From: Mesaphorura yosii
Lineage: Eukaryota; Arthropoda; Collembola; Poduromorpha; Tullbergiidae
Length of the DNA: 64,000 nucleotides
Direction of reading: 5' to 3'
NCBI GenBank assembly: GCA_009869945.1
Contig: WIXG01000128.1
Coordinates: 1-64,000, forward strand
Below, piece after piece: positions 1 to 13,206 of this stretch (its first letter is position 1; every line of letters begins with the position of its first letter). A model generated the notes under the pieces. That model was not told the origin of the DNA. It did no database searches and saw only the letters and a list, made by a program, of their open reading frames with translations. A program made the position numbers and the translations under genes.

Positions 1-31
1 TTGACCAGCGGATCCCAAATATGGGGCTGTC

Positions 32-593
32 ATTGACCGAAGCTATTCAGCGGAGTCGTTTCAGTTTGGGGAGTTCCCTCGTCAGTCGGCCGGGATTCCC
101 TTCCTGGTAGCGGCGGAAGAGACTGGCTGGCATGCTCGATGAGGTTTGTTGTCTTTTCTAATGCTGCAAGACGAACGAGACCGTCAATTGCCCGCGTTTG
201 GCTCGGCTGCAGGACTTGGCAAACGTTGGTCGCCAAAAAGGCGAGATTGTAACCGAAAGTTTTCAGTTTGAAAACCGGTTTGCGAGACTAAGAAGCTATG
301 GCCCTGCTGAAGTTTTTCTTGCTAGTGGCAACAGATGCTACTGTCATATCGGTCAACGCTGCGAATGATCCCGTGAAGTGAAGAAGGTGTTCAAGGTTGA
401 CGATACGCCCCTTCGCATTTGTTCCGAAAGTCCCGATAACTTTCTTTTCATCGTGTCCCGTGAAATCTCGCATCTCGGAAGTGTTATTTCGAAGCGATAC
501 AAGTGTGGAGGCTGGAAAGCGTGAGGTGGAGACTTTTGAGTGACTAATCACTTTGGAATTCAATGCGAGAGTCGTTTGCAGCGAAAATCCATG
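32..593 (-). pseudogene. Unidentified decayed-looking reading frame
   Basis: On the minus strand one frame stays open from about 593 down to a stop at 30-32, interrupted only by a TAG at 285-287. That is about 188 codons with one internal stop, more than expected by chance in this DNA. There is no convincing ATG at the start. The translation has mixed composition and does not look like simple repeat; the part below the stop contains the run VCQVLQPSQTRAIDG. I do not recognise a family. It could be a remnant of a transposable element, a broken exon, or chance. No splice sites clearly bypass the stop. Confidence 0.2.
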
Positions 594-2123
594 CTAATCG
601 GAAAGTCGATGTGGAGGAGTCGATCACCGAAGCTTGCCACGTTGCATACACGTTTCATTGCACAGAAAGGAGTTGGAATTCGTATCAGTGCTTCGGGTGA
701 TTGGAAATGCTGACGACTATTGGAATGCCATTCCGGAGACGGCGGTGCCTGGTTTCTTTCCCTTACATGTGCAGGTTGGAGATGAAAAGTCGTTCTTCTG
801 CGTGTCGTCTCCCCGAGTTGTAATGAAATGGACCGAAATTGTTGTTCTCAAGAATTTCCAAACTTTATTCGGAATAAAAGAATTCAATTCGCGAGTGTCT
901 CCTCGCGAATGTTGTGTCGTTATTTTTCTCGTCTGGGTCTGGAATTTTCAATCAAGTCATTTCCAACTCCCGCGTCATCTCGACGAGGACGAGATGAAGT
1001 GCACCGGGCCCGCTCCATCAGAATTTCAGCTTAATTTGAAAATTATGAAGTCAATTTCGGGAAGGAGAAGTTTGGGAGTGAAATTGAATAATTTGGGATG
1101 TCAACTCGGCACGGCAGGCGGATGGATCCAATTTGCTTTCTTCATGCATTTCATTTCATTTCATTCTCAATCGCACGAAATGAGAATGACAACTGCGCTG
1201 GAAGACTCAACTTTTTTATTACCTCATTTGGCCATCCCGCTGGAAACCACAAAACTGCCGCCCAGCTGGCCTTGTAAGCAGAAAATTAATTGGCAAGTAA
1301 ATTGGTGGAAGCTGTTGCCCACGTGTCAGCGTGAAACAGCGTGAAAGGTGTGCAAATGAAGTGCTGAAAACCCAAGGAGGAGCAAATTGGAGAAATTGGG
1401 CAAATTGAGGCATCAGTCAGTTTGTTGGCATAAATATTTGAGTGCTTTTCTGAATTCAATTTGGGATGATGGAATGATTTATGAGGAGCAGGCCGAGAGT
1501 GTGCAGCATTTCGTTATTCGTTCGTTCGTTGGATGCGGTGGAAATTAGGAGCCAGACTGGGAATAAAATGAAACCAGAGCAAAAGATGGAAATATTCTGC
1601 ACCACACGACTGTGCTGCGGATGCTGCTTGGCTTGGCTTTCAACGCCAACGCATTTGTGAAACTTTTCCTGATGCTGTCTTCGGAGTACTGCGCTGAGGT
1701 GAAAGAAGTTTGAGAGTGCTGCTACGCTACCAGCCGACGAAGCTGAGTCTCTGAGCGACTACAAATCATAATAATTCATTTTTATCAAAGTAAAAGCGTC
1801 TTCATCACTCAGCGCATCTCTCCCTCGACCCAAAGAAAAGCAGGAACAGCCCGCACTTCAGAGCCGCCGAGAGTGGAAAATCTGTACAACGCAACGAGCG
1901 AAATACTGAAACGCGAAATACTTTGAGCTGTTACTGCTGTATTTTTTGTATTTTGCAATTTGCTGCTCGTGCTCTGAAAACAAAATTCGCACCCAAAACA
2001 GGCAGACGAAAACGAAAGCACGTGCGTTAAAAACATTAAATAACGCATGTTTCCATTTCCAGGTCGCCGTGTAATTGTGGGTCGGTCGCACGTGGACTCT
2101 TACAGGGCACAGCGCAGGTTGAG

Positions 2124-2157
2124 GGCACTGGAAAGTGCTTTCCAGTATTCCAGTGCC
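2124..2157. repeat. Nested inverted repeats (alternative hairpins)
   Basis: GGCACTGGAA (2124-2133) is the exact reverse complement of TTCCAGTGCC (2148-2157). Inside it, ACTGGAAA (2127-2134) pairs exactly with TTTCCAGT (2139-2146) around a 4-base loop. The two stems share bases, so they are mutually exclusive folds. Function unknown. Confidence 0.7.
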
Positions 2158-2662
2158 AGTAGGCATTTTTCCTAAATCACGCCCAGGTTACGGCAGTTGT
2201 GAGTTCGAGTTGCCTGCAGGAAAGCCAATAAAGCCGTAATTGCGGGTTCCGCAGAAATTATTGCCGATTAATGTAATTTGATATACCGAGCTTATTGGAA
2301 TCGGCTCCGGTGGCCGTGGTCGAGGACGAGGGCAGTGCACAGAAGCCGCACAACCACCAACGACGCAAATCAACTTTTATTGCACGGAAGACGGAAGAAA
2401 GTTGGGATAAAAACTTTGGGCGGGCAATTAGCGAGCAGTTTGGAGTCGGTAAGCGGTAATTACAGGAGTCAGGATCAGAACCTGCAGCATCGGCTGTGGT
2501 AGCGGTGGACATTTGCTTTGCTTAGTTGCATAACAGGTAAATGTTTTCATGACACGCAACCTTCGGAGCTCGGATCCAGTGAGCCACCAAGCCACTGCAC
2601 GGCGCGTGGGAAGAAGCGGTTAAGACCCATAACTCATGCGCTAATCGTGCACGTGCGTTCTG

Positions 2663-2678
2663 TGCCTGCCTGCCTGCC
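2663..2678. repeat. TGCC tandem repeat
   Basis: Four uninterrupted TGCC units. One of many short arrays of this tetranucleotide (or its complement GCAG) scattered through the noncoding DNA of the window. Confidence 0.8.
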
Positions 2679-5600
2679 CGTCCGGAATGACTTTGTTAAT
2701 TGGTGTTTGATTTTCGTTCGCGACGTTTCTAATTAACGAAACAATAAAATAATGAAGTAGCCACAAAATCACGAAATCAGGAGCGGCGCGAGCCTCGTCT
2801 CGTCTCGCTTTTTGGGCCGTACTGCGTGGGTTACGAACGGGCAGGCAATAAAGCAGATGGACACGATAAAAAGAGGAAAACATGACATTTATGCATGCTC
2901 GCATGCCAAACCAGACGAGCGACAAGTTTATGGGCACGACAAGTGCGAAGAGCGAATAGCGAATGGGTCTTGCTAATGAATGAGAAGAGAAGAAGAAGAC
3001 GCTCTGGCGACACTTGTCTTCATCTCATTTCGCCAACACACGCCATAAATCACGGCACGGCTACGTTGAACCGCTGAGCGAACATTCCAGAAATCGTTAA
3101 AATTAATTTTCAACAACTTCGTGGAACCTTGAAATCAAGAAGCAAGTTCAAGTTTAACGACAGAAAAAGTGGATTTTTAAATACTTTTTTGCTGCGATCG
3201 CGGCTCTGAAATATTCGCAATTTCTTTTAGAGTGGGCGGCCTGCGACTGCGACGATTACGAATTACGATTTCGAGTCCAGGTGCAATAATTCACTCTTCT
3301 GCCTCTCAGCAATGAAATGTCAGTTGGCAGTCATTAAAAGTCAGCCTGTCTGGCATTTATTTCTGTGCTTCTCCGAGACGAAATGGCAGACTGTCGCCTT
3401 GTCGGGCTAGCAATTTTGAGGGCAAAGAGACAAGATGCTTGCAATTTATTTCGTTGTGGGTTGTGGCGAGAGAAATTTGCTCAAACGGCACGTTTTGGTA
3501 ATCTAATAATAACACGAGACATGCAAAGCACTTTACGCTCTTCTCCAAAGAAAAGCCCCGAGTGTCGAGTTGTACTTGCGTTCGGATGCGCATTAAGCAC
3601 AAAGCCCAAATTTACTTGTTCGTGTCTGGAATGCACAACTCCACGAGTTTACACTCCACTCGCATAAAGTGCGAAAACATTAAAAGCAATGAGAATACGA
3701 AGATTAAAAAACAGACAAAACTGCTGGTTGCTTTTTGTTGCAAAATTCGTAATTGCTAATTTCTCAATTGGAATGAAGGCGAATTGGCGGCGGTCAGCGC
3801 CATGAATGAGCAAAGGCAAAGATCCGTCTGTGCTTCTGTGTAAAGCCAAAATATGCACTCACCGTTGAGAATGGTTGCCTGACTCCATTTGACTTCATTT
3901 GAAGAGATTCGTTGCTGTACACTCTACCGGATTTCTTGATTGCTGGACTCCCTGTACTTGAAAATGTTAAAATGTTCAATGAGTCTGATTGTTTGATTGC
4001 TCATTGCTGTCTGTCCTGATTTATTTCTACCTTTCTCTTTTTCGTCTCGTCAGCGGGCCGACGGCAGACGCAGCAATCGGCCGAAATCGAGCAGAGCACA
4101 GCACATACTTCAATTGAACGAGAGAGCGTACGCGTAATTTGCTGATACTTCAAGCATCTTTTGGTATCAAGTGCCCAGGCAGGCGGGCGATGTGAGCTCG
4201 TTTGGAGTTTGTTGAGGTGCTGGCGGGTTCAAAGTTCTGGAGTGTCAGCAGGAGTCTTAATTTCTGCTGCCAAACGCCACGCCAAATACGAAAGGTAAGC
4301 ATTTTCATTCGCTTTGATGTGTGTGGTGGAACAAATTGGCCTCGCGCGCGCCTCCGCCGGCCACCTTTGAAGCCGAATCCACTCAAAGACTGCCTGCCTG
4401 CTCTCTGCTCAGAATGACAATTTGCGAATGACGAGCGGGCGGGCAACAAACACGAATACGACGCGGTGGCGGCTCAGCTCAGCTCGGCAGTGCAACCATG
4501 AATTAATTATTCGACGTGTCAGGACCCTCTTTGTGGTCGTGATGGATTCGACTCCTCGCGAAATTCATAAAGGAAAAATGGGAGATCAATCATGCTGCGA
4601 ATTACCGAACAGCGTCAGCGTGCTAACGACCGGCTAAAGGAACAGGAGTTCGTGTGGAGCTTTTGTGGTGCGGAGATCAAGACTGCCCATAAATCAACGA
4701 ACGAATGAATGTGAGCGTCGAGCAACGGCCCAAATTACAATGAACGAGCACGAGGCGAGGTTGACAACAATCGAGCAAGGCGCTGCCTGATGTAAATGTA
4801 AACAAATTTCGTGAAAATTGCGCACTTGTACTAATTAATTAATTAGTATGATCACCTGGTTGATTGTTCTGTGAATCCTCAATTCCTCAATTAATGAGCA
4901 CTTCATTCATTCAGTCGTCAGTGAATTCAGTCGGTCAGTCGCTGTTGCAATTCGCAATTGCAATTGGCAATGAAGAAACTCGTTGTGGGTTCGCAGAAGA
5001 GGAAACACGCATGGCCACACGCTGCGCTGAGCCGCTGACCTCGCAGTTCATAGCTTCTTCACTTCTTCGATGAGCTGACTCTGACTCCACTGATACGCCA
5101 GTTCCTGGAATTGCACTGCAGGAGAAGGCTGCGATTTGAAGGCCACAAAAGGTGAGGACACTTTTATTTTGACGTGCTGCTTTTGTCGAAAGATTATAAT
5201 ATCATAAATTGGCGTTGCATTTTCATTTAGCGAGCACGAGCGGTTTGAGTGTAATAAACTCGCTCCTGTCAAAATTATGCAAGAATTTATGCTAATTTCG
5301 GGCTGCGAAGTGAAACACACAGAAACAGGAACTTGCCGCACGGCTTATGAAACACACACGGCTTGGCTTGATTCTTGGTTCACAATCGTCCTGTGAATTG
5401 TGCTCGTCTTAATTTATGTTTTGTGATAACATACGGCCGCGCATTAAAAGCGGGATTAATCCCCGCTTGGTCCAGAGTCCAGAAGATGCGAAACCTACTT
5501 ACTTTTGTTGCTTATTAAATCCCTCTCCTGTGGATTAAGAATCCTGCTGGTTAATCCGGGTCCAAACTTGATGAATATTTAAGAAGTTCCTTAAGACGAA

Positions 5601-7372
5601 GGAATTTTAAGAAATGTTCGAAACCGCCAAGGCACGCCAGGTCACGTCCGACATTTTAATCCCGCACTCTCTGCGGTAAAAGTTTGTGTCCAACTTTTAC
5701 TAGTTGCCTAAAAAACGAGCATTTCACAGGAGAATTCTGCCACGTTCGCGTTCTCAGCAATCAACAGCTCAGGGCATGAAGAATTCCGGAACTGAGCAAA
5801 TTGTAAATCGCAAATCGCAAATGGGAGCCTTCTTCTCGTAAAGTATTCAACATTCCAACTCCGAATTAGTCACCCGTCGTCGTCTCGTGTCGAGTTGACA
5901 AATGCACGTGGATGCGAAAACAAGTCGTGGAATTAGCGTGCATAATGCAGGCTAATGTCGGTCTTTGCCCGTCTGCGTCTGAAACGGTGGGAATGACCCA
6001 CAAAGCACGTCCGCACGTCGTCAGCTGCGAGGAGCGTGAGCGTGAGTGAGTTAGGCGATTGATGTCCCCAAAACTTGGTCGCAGAGCAGTCGTCTGAACG
6101 ACACTTAAAAACCCCAATTATGTCCGACCACAGACAATAAATCTTGTGGGAAGGAAGTTTAGCACTAAAATTTTCATCATAATGAAAGAGTCCGCCACCA
6201 CAAGAGGAGGACGCGACGCGAAAAAGTCCTCGGAAATTAACATTCCTCGCATCTCGAGCCTCGGTCTGCAGTGCAAGAAACTCGACAACTCGAGTAATAA
6301 AGGGTGCACAACATCATACACTCTGTTTGGGCGCAATAAACGCGGCACGGGAAAACATAACAATAAAGTGACTCGAATTCCTCTTCACCCGCCTTTGGAG
6401 AAAGTGACTCGTTTTCTTCACCTGCGTCTGTTTAGGATTCATGAATTCACATCTCGCAGCGGCAGCATCTTGCATTACGACGATGGGACTCGTAGTATTT
6501 GTGCTAATCCTCTGACCTCGTGCATTATTTTTCACAATCTCTGTTCATTGAAGCTCACATTTTTGCTGTCTTCATGCATGCATTTTGACAGTCCCTCCCA
6601 TCGAAATCCGAACCCGAACCCACTTCACGCCCGCACGCATTTGACGAGCACAACAATCAACAGAAGCAGAAAACTCTGTTGATGCAAAATGCGTTCAGCA
6701 TTCAGCGGAGAAGAGATCGAGCATCGAGCATAATGAATGGAAAGGCTGAGGCAGCTGTTCTTTTGCCTTGCATGGAGGCATCAGATTGCACTGAACTTCT
6801 TTTTCATTGTAATGAGCTTATTAGGGTTTGGGACTTGGGCCCGATTTAGTCTGCCTCGTTTTCTCTGCGGAAAACGCGGAAGCGTTGTTCATTGCGGTGC
6901 GGTGCGGTACGCTGGTGTTGATGTTGATGAGGGCGATGATTTGGGAACCGAATTGAGTGAGGCGAGTCGGGCACATGGAGACAGAATGCATGGAGTGGCC
7001 GGGTTGTTGGCGTTGGCGCTGCTTGGAGGAACCGAGACCGAGTTCCATGCGGATCAACGCAAAGCAGGTTGCGTTAAGGAGTGCGTTGAGAGTGCGAGTT
7101 GTGGGAGGCTAAAAGCGGCACGGCACGGCGTGGCGTGCCGTGGCAGGCAGTTGAGCAAGCAGGCAGGCAATGTCAAAGTATTATAAAGTTGGGAAATAAA
7201 AGAGTACCTCCAACCAGCAGGCTTGGTTTAGTTGGTTGGGTTCATTGCATTTCGAATGGCAGTGTCTGTACCTCAGAGCTCAGTCAGTCCATCGCCGGCA
7301 AACAACCAACAACACATTCGCCATTCGCATTCACTCGTCATCCCATCTCAACAATCACAATCAACGCATCTT

Positions 7373-7392
7373 CTGCCTGCCTGCCTGCCTGC
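7373..7392. repeat. CTGC tandem repeat
   Basis: Five perfect CTGC units in noncoding DNA; the same word as the arrays near 2663, 13857 and 19641. Confidence 0.85.
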
Positions 7393-9350
7393 TGAACACG
7401 ACTGAAAGTTTTGCGAGTTGTTACGCGGCCAGTGGCCAATTAAAGCCGGCTGATTCATCGTCGGAGAGCAGAGCATAGCTCAAATTCGAGTTTAGCGAGC
7501 GAGCGTACGCGATTTTAGTCTCACATACCCACGAACGCCGCTTCGACTGTCGAAACTTGACCATAAAACGGAGGACACGACAAAAGTGTTGTGATTATAA
7601 ATAAGGTTCATTACAGCTGACAGCCAAAACAAGCCCATAAAATCCAAACTCGATTAGGTTAATTCCTCTTTCTGCATCTTCCTCGCATCTCTTTCTTTCC
7701 ATCTTACATGTGCGTGTTGATAATTTGAGGTGCGAGCAAGACAATAAACATAAACTGACTGCCACTGCCAGTGTCAGTGCTCAGAGTGCCAGTGATAAGC
7801 GAATAATCGTATGCAAATCAATTCAGGCGCAAGACACAAGTTCTCAGATTTAAAAGTCTGATCTCTGCTCATTTGCCCTTTGATTCTTGTTTAAGGCAAG
7901 CAAACCAGCAAGAATTGCTTCGCTGAGTGCGTGAGACTGACGTGTGGACGCTCTCCATTTGACAAGCCTCGTTAAAAAGTTGTGCACACAGATCGCAGGT
8001 CACCGGATGAATGAGAAGACGCTCTGAGAAGAGAAGGTAATCAGCAAGACGCGTCTTGCGACCGAGTTTGACTTTGTACTTTGTGCTTGTTTGGCTTTGA
8101 TGGGAAAACTCCTGCAGCTGCCCTGCGATTGGCTCCTGTGTTTTATCTCTATTCTCTGGATATGTGGGCCATAAATAATTTGTGCGATTGTTATTGCCAA
8201 TTCCTTTGTTTGAAGTTTATGCCCACAACATAAAAGTGTTCATTCCCACTTCAGAGAGGTAGGCAGAGAAATAAACTCGGGGCCAATAAACACATGTTTG
8301 GTTCGACATGCTAATAAATTGCTGTTATACTTTATCGCGCACGATTCCAATTTCGCATTTCACAGGCAATCTCTTCACTGCGCTGCTGCATTTCGGGTTT
8401 AGGTTATGGAAGGTGGCCGCCGTGATTGTGGAGAGGCCGAACAATTTCCTGCCCTGCCTGCCTGCTCCGAATCGGTAAATCTCAATTTCCAGACAAAGGA
8501 TAATTCACAGTTTAGGATTCCGGGCCCGTGTGGGTTGCAACTTCCGGATTTTTGTGCCTCACGCACTCGCAATTCAAATTCAGCGTACGACGAGGATGAG
8601 GATTGGCCTGGCCATAAACTTCTGTCGCTGTCGCTTTATTGCTTTGTGCCCCGAGCCACACCATTAATAATAATCAATGCGTTTTCTTGTCACCATAAAA
8701 TTTGTCTGTTTCGTATTTCATTTCGTGCACGCACTGGAAATATTGCTTTATGGAATAATGAATGACAAGCCGCCGGCCTGGGTGCGTGTGCGTGGCAATA
8801 ATTCAGAAGGCCGATCGGTCAAAGCAACAACGGCAATAGCGAGCGCACTCGTCACTTGAACAAATACTTCGACACAAACGAAATCATAAGAAATAAAAGA
8901 AACAAGCCGCCGCTGTGAAAGTGAGAAGCACAAAGGAGTTTGTTTCTCAAAGAGCCATTCCTCTTTGTCTGCCGCACGCACGCACAGCAAACAGCAATTG
9001 CGCCCTGCTCATGTCTCATCGAAGCAGAAGCCATAAGCCACGATCCACGACAACGGCATGATTTGTATCGAAATTGATTTCGGTGCTCGTGAACAGACAA
9101 CAAACGGCAGAGTGAAAGCGATAACGCATAGTCTTGTCTTGGTTTCTTGGCTTGGCTTCTTTTGAATCCCTTTCGTGTCGTGGTTATTGGCGTTATTCAA
9201 TCTCAATAATATCGAATTTCCACAAACAAATCCGTCTGCAAGCCAGAATTGTAATATGAACGTTTCTTGTCTGTCTTCTTCCCGTGCGCAATTGCCCAGA
9301 ACTGTTTTGGTGCTGGATAAACCTGAGGCTGAGTCAGACCGACAATTCCA

Positions 9351-9394
9351 CGCGCAGTGTGCGCCACTGCGCGCGTGGGACTGCGTCCCACGCG
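9351..9394. repeat. Two overlapping perfect GC-rich hairpins
   Basis: CGCGCAGTG (9351-9359) pairs perfectly with CACTGCGCG (9365-9373) around a 5-base loop. Immediately after, CGCGTGGGAC (9372-9381) pairs perfectly with GTCCCACGCG (9385-9394) around a 3-base loop. The stems share two bases. The 5' flank CCA plus the first arm also resembles the start of the second hairpin. No gene lies nearby, and no transposon end or terminal direct repeat is visible. Confidence 0.75.
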
Positions 9395-12300
9395 GACAGC
9401 GGAGGATTTGGACTCAGTTAAGCGAGTTCGATGAGAATGCGATGTACGAAGAAAGCGGGGCTCAGACGGAGAAGTGGGAAAATGGTGGGATTTTCACGTT
9501 GAAACGGAAACAAATTGCGCTGTGTTGTGTGCAGATCGCATCAATTTCAATTGCCGTTGGCTGGTGTTGCTACCCAAAGCCCTTTCCTTAATTTGAAGAT
9601 GGCAATTGGCAATCAATAGCCGAGCCGAGTCCATAAATAGAAATGCACTCTCCCGTCTCGCAGCGCAGGTGCGCGTCAGGATTTATGGCCGGCATTTGTG
9701 ATTGATAAGCGGCTTCAGACGCAACACTTCACAAACCGTTATTTAATGCCTCCGATGCCACCCACGCAGCAGCTGGCAAAAGCAAAATGTGGGGAAACTC
9801 AAAATTTGATGTCCGGAAATTAAAGACGTACACAAAACACAAACTAAGTCAATTTCATTCGAAGTGGGTTCCATTTGGTTTGGCTTTAAAAATTAAATAA
9901 TTTGCGTTTGATTGTGGCAGTTTGTTTCGTGACACTCGCTTTAATTAAAGTTTCATGCACTGGGGCAGGTGTGCACTGTGTGTCAGAGTGAAAGTAAAAG
10001 TGCACGTGCAAAGTAAACACCAAAGCACAGGGCGGCAATTTCAGCAGTACGTGCGAGTGCCAGAGCCAAGCCAAGCCAGCTGTGAGCCAGCCGATGCAGT
10101 CTCGCATTCGCAGTTCGCACTAGAAGGAAATGACACGAATCATAAAAAACGAACGACGAACGAACTGCATTGCCTTTCACGGACTTTCACGTGGTCGTGC
10201 GTACGGAAATCGAAACATGTGGCCACTGCCGCCACGCAGGCAGGAGGCAGGCACGGCACGGCAGGAGAAAGTCGAGACAGGAATTTCCGCCGTACAAGAA
10301 ACGGAAATGTGTTGTGTGCACTCGCACTCGCCATCGCCAATCGAGTACCGAATGTGACTGCAAGCATGCGGAAGTTACCATTGCCAATTTTCGCTTTCGC
10401 TGGCGGCTGGGTCGCGAGTACCGAATTTTCTGTTTTCTGTGTCTCGAGCACGTGCCCGTGGCTGGCTGGCCACATTCTCCAAATATTGAATTTGCATTAG
10501 CCGCAGACGCAGCCGAAGCATCGCATTGTTTCCTTCCAAAGACAGCTGCGATGTCGATGATAACGCGAAAGGCGAATAATGCGAAATGCTGCTGCTCGAG
10601 TGCATTCCTTTTCTTCTCTTCCAGCAAACAAGCTATGCAGACTACGAACTCTGGAGAAATTTCTGCTGCTGCTCTGCTGCTACGCATTAACAAAATATTT
10701 ATCTCTCGTAATCGTCAGCATATTTGCCATTTGCGAGAGGCTCTTCAACCGCTAAGCGCTGAGCACCAAGTGCTAATGCTAATGCTATGCGAGGGCAGGA
10801 GACCCTAACTCAAGGAGGCCGTGCTTTCACTGCTTTCCTTCTGTTTGCCTGTTTGCTTTCGCGTCTTTCGTGTCTCTTTTGTGTTCCATTCATGTTTACG
10901 AAGCGTGGCGACGGAGCAGATGTAAACACTACGGCGCGGCGGCTCCCTGAACACAAGACCGATTCATAACTTTCACTCCGCGTAGCCAGCGCGTGTATAA
11001 GATGCTTCCCGTCGTCGTCGCGTAGTCACGTCGCGCCCTAGCTTGGAAATAACGTGCAAACTTGCGTTCAAAGATGCGCTGAATCTCAAAACTCAAAGTG
11101 GCAATGGCATTAATGATTATCCTTTTAATCTGGCATCCTACACTCAGCAATTACGGCAGTGCAGCGACGACAAGCCTGGCTGGAGTTTAGAGTCTCAAGT
11201 CTCGACACGCGAGAGATGCAAATCTAATTTGGGAACATAAAGTGCGTCTCACGTGTGCTGCGAGAGTCAAAAGCAGTAAAGCAGCAGGCAGGCACGGTGA
11301 AGTACGCATTTGGGAAAGCTCAGTCCTACACTGTCGTGCCGCGAGGAGAAAAGTTTCTGGGAGTTGACGCCTGCATCTGATAAGAAGTCTTCCGAATCCA
11401 TTTCTCTTCCTTAACTCGCGTGTCGCGTCTGGAAGGCAAAGGCAGGGAGCAAACTCAACTATCAACTTCATCAACGTCAGATCTTTATTACGCAATTAAG
11501 CGTGCGGGACTGAGAAATGAGTGCGTGAGCGACTTAAACGGTACAAATGCGTGCCGTGCCATCTCCGACGAACACTGAACGGCGCGGCTGATTCAATTTG
11601 ACGAGCAGTGAGTCAAATATCCGATCCACACTTGAAAACCGAAATGAAAAACTGTCTCGGAGAGGAAATCTGCTCAATCACGGCGAGATTCGGGAGAAGT
11701 TTTTCTCCTGGCATATTTTGTGCATGTGCATGCATGCTTCAAGTGCTTGATTCTCCGGCTTCTCGTGCTTGGAAGGTCGAAAAATCTGCTATTTTCCCCA
11801 AAGTTTGTTGAATGAGAGCGAGGAGACGAAGTACGAAAGCAGGAGGCAAAGCACGGAGCAGACTTTGTTGCAGGCATTATTATTAGAGCATTAGCGAGCG
11901 TGGTGGAGGAGCGACTGAAGCGGGCTGACTGGGCTCGGGCCTTGGTCTCCTTCTGCCTTCTGCGCTGGCATGATAAAAGAGGAGTGAGAGAGTTATTGCC
12001 GCAGTCGTCCGCCCGTGTCTGTCTGGCTGCTGCATGTTTCATTCGATTTCTTGCGCTAAACACCGAACAACCGCTACAGCCACGGCGGCAGGGAGAAAGT
12101 CGAGAGAAATGAATCTCGTCCTGCCTTGCACGTTTTATTAAACTTTGTCTAACCTCTGCTCGACACGGGCGCAGCAAAAGATATTTTTGAGGGTTTTCTC
12201 GTCTGCTCCCATTTTTCGTTTCGAGCCCACTCTCTTCTGAGTTCTGCCTTTCTTTCTTTTCGCTTCCATTCGCCACTCGCAGTCTGGAGCGAGGGAGACA

Positions 12301-13146
12301 AAGTTGGCCCTCAAAGTGTTCGAGTTTGGATTCGCAGTCTCATTAGCCTAAGCCTAAACTCGCAAGTGTAAGACAGACAAGTGCTTCGTGCTCGTGTTGC
12401 TCGCTTTCACTTCTTCCTAAAATTCCCGCAATATTTCCGAAAAACACACTGGAGAAAGTTGTGACATATTTTTCAACGCTGTGCTGCTGCTGTCAATACT
12501 CGAGAACGAAATAGGCAGAAAATCCGTGCACATGCCGCCGGAATACATTACGACACGACGATCCGGCAAGCAGCGGGTGCGTGGCTAAGTGACAGTGCAA
12601 ATTGACGAATTTCCTCCGTTAGCGTCCGCTCACCCAAACACTTGAAACTCGAGACGCTGGCTCGCGTCAGCCATCGAATCGCCGAAATGTCGGCCGTGAC
12701 ATAGCAAGCAACATTCCATATTTTGTGGTGGGAATTTTTGCGGAGAGCCCCTTTTACATTTCACTGCTTCGTCGCTGAATAATTCAATGCTCTGCCCGCC
12801 GTTTTGGGTGCGGGCGCTCGTATTCGGGTCACCTTGCCTTTGAGAACCTGAAATCAGTAGTATTTTTGTAGTAGTAAAGTAACGTGACAATAAAAATATA
12901 CGAAAGACGAAGAACGACAATAATTCGCAACGTAACGTAACGTGTGACAATAATCACTATCAGGTGGAATCGCAGCAATCGCAATCAGCAATAATTAACA
13001 CAGCACGCTCAAACACAAATAGCAGACAATAAAGACAATGCAACGCGACAATAAACGCACGCACTCCTTCTCGGTCGATTTTAATGCCTGCCTGGAAGTT
13101 TGTGTTCATCAGTATTTGACAATAATAAAAAGTGGAGAAACTGGAA

Positions 13147-13206
13147 ATGAGTGCTCAACGTGAAATTCTTTGGAATTTTTCCTTTGCAAAAGAAGAGAAA
13201 CCGAAG
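13147..13206 (+). CDS. Tret1: Proposed first coding exon of the sugar transporter
   Basis: Twenty codons from ATG to a GTAAGA donor at 13207, phase 0, with a purine at -3 of the ATG. The encoded start is hydrophilic and ends KEEKPK, as expected for the cytosolic N-terminus before helix 1. The next recognisable exon at 22422 begins in phase 0 at the start of helix 1 and needs such a partner. It is the best candidate I found, but other upstream exons cannot be excluded without RNA data. Confidence 0.4.

Larger units (their letters stand above)
1345..13146. other. Long stretch without a recognisable gene
   Basis: I find no exon with recognisable protein similarity on either strand. The longest open frames (for example 10170-10808 plus and 11674-12276 minus) lack ATG starts or overlap one another on opposite strands, as chance frames do. 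The DNA is full of short reiterated words (CTGC/GCAG runs, CACTGCC, GCGAATGC) and hairpin-forming palindromes, listed separately. It is probably intergenic DNA plus the promoter region of the sugar transporter. Confidence 0.6.

Noticed and set aside
598-1344. A 236-codon plus-strand open frame from about 634
   Set aside because: No ATG at its start, no recognisable domain, and its second half translates repeated CATTT-type sequence. It is probably chance, though its length is notable.
10170-10808. A 212-codon plus-strand frame with a CVVC...CDC cluster near 10307-10360, faintly like the zinc-binding end of piggyBac transposases
   Set aside because: No ATG, no transposase core, cysteine spacing does not match well, and a 168-codon frame overlaps on the other strand. 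No terminal inverted repeats seen.
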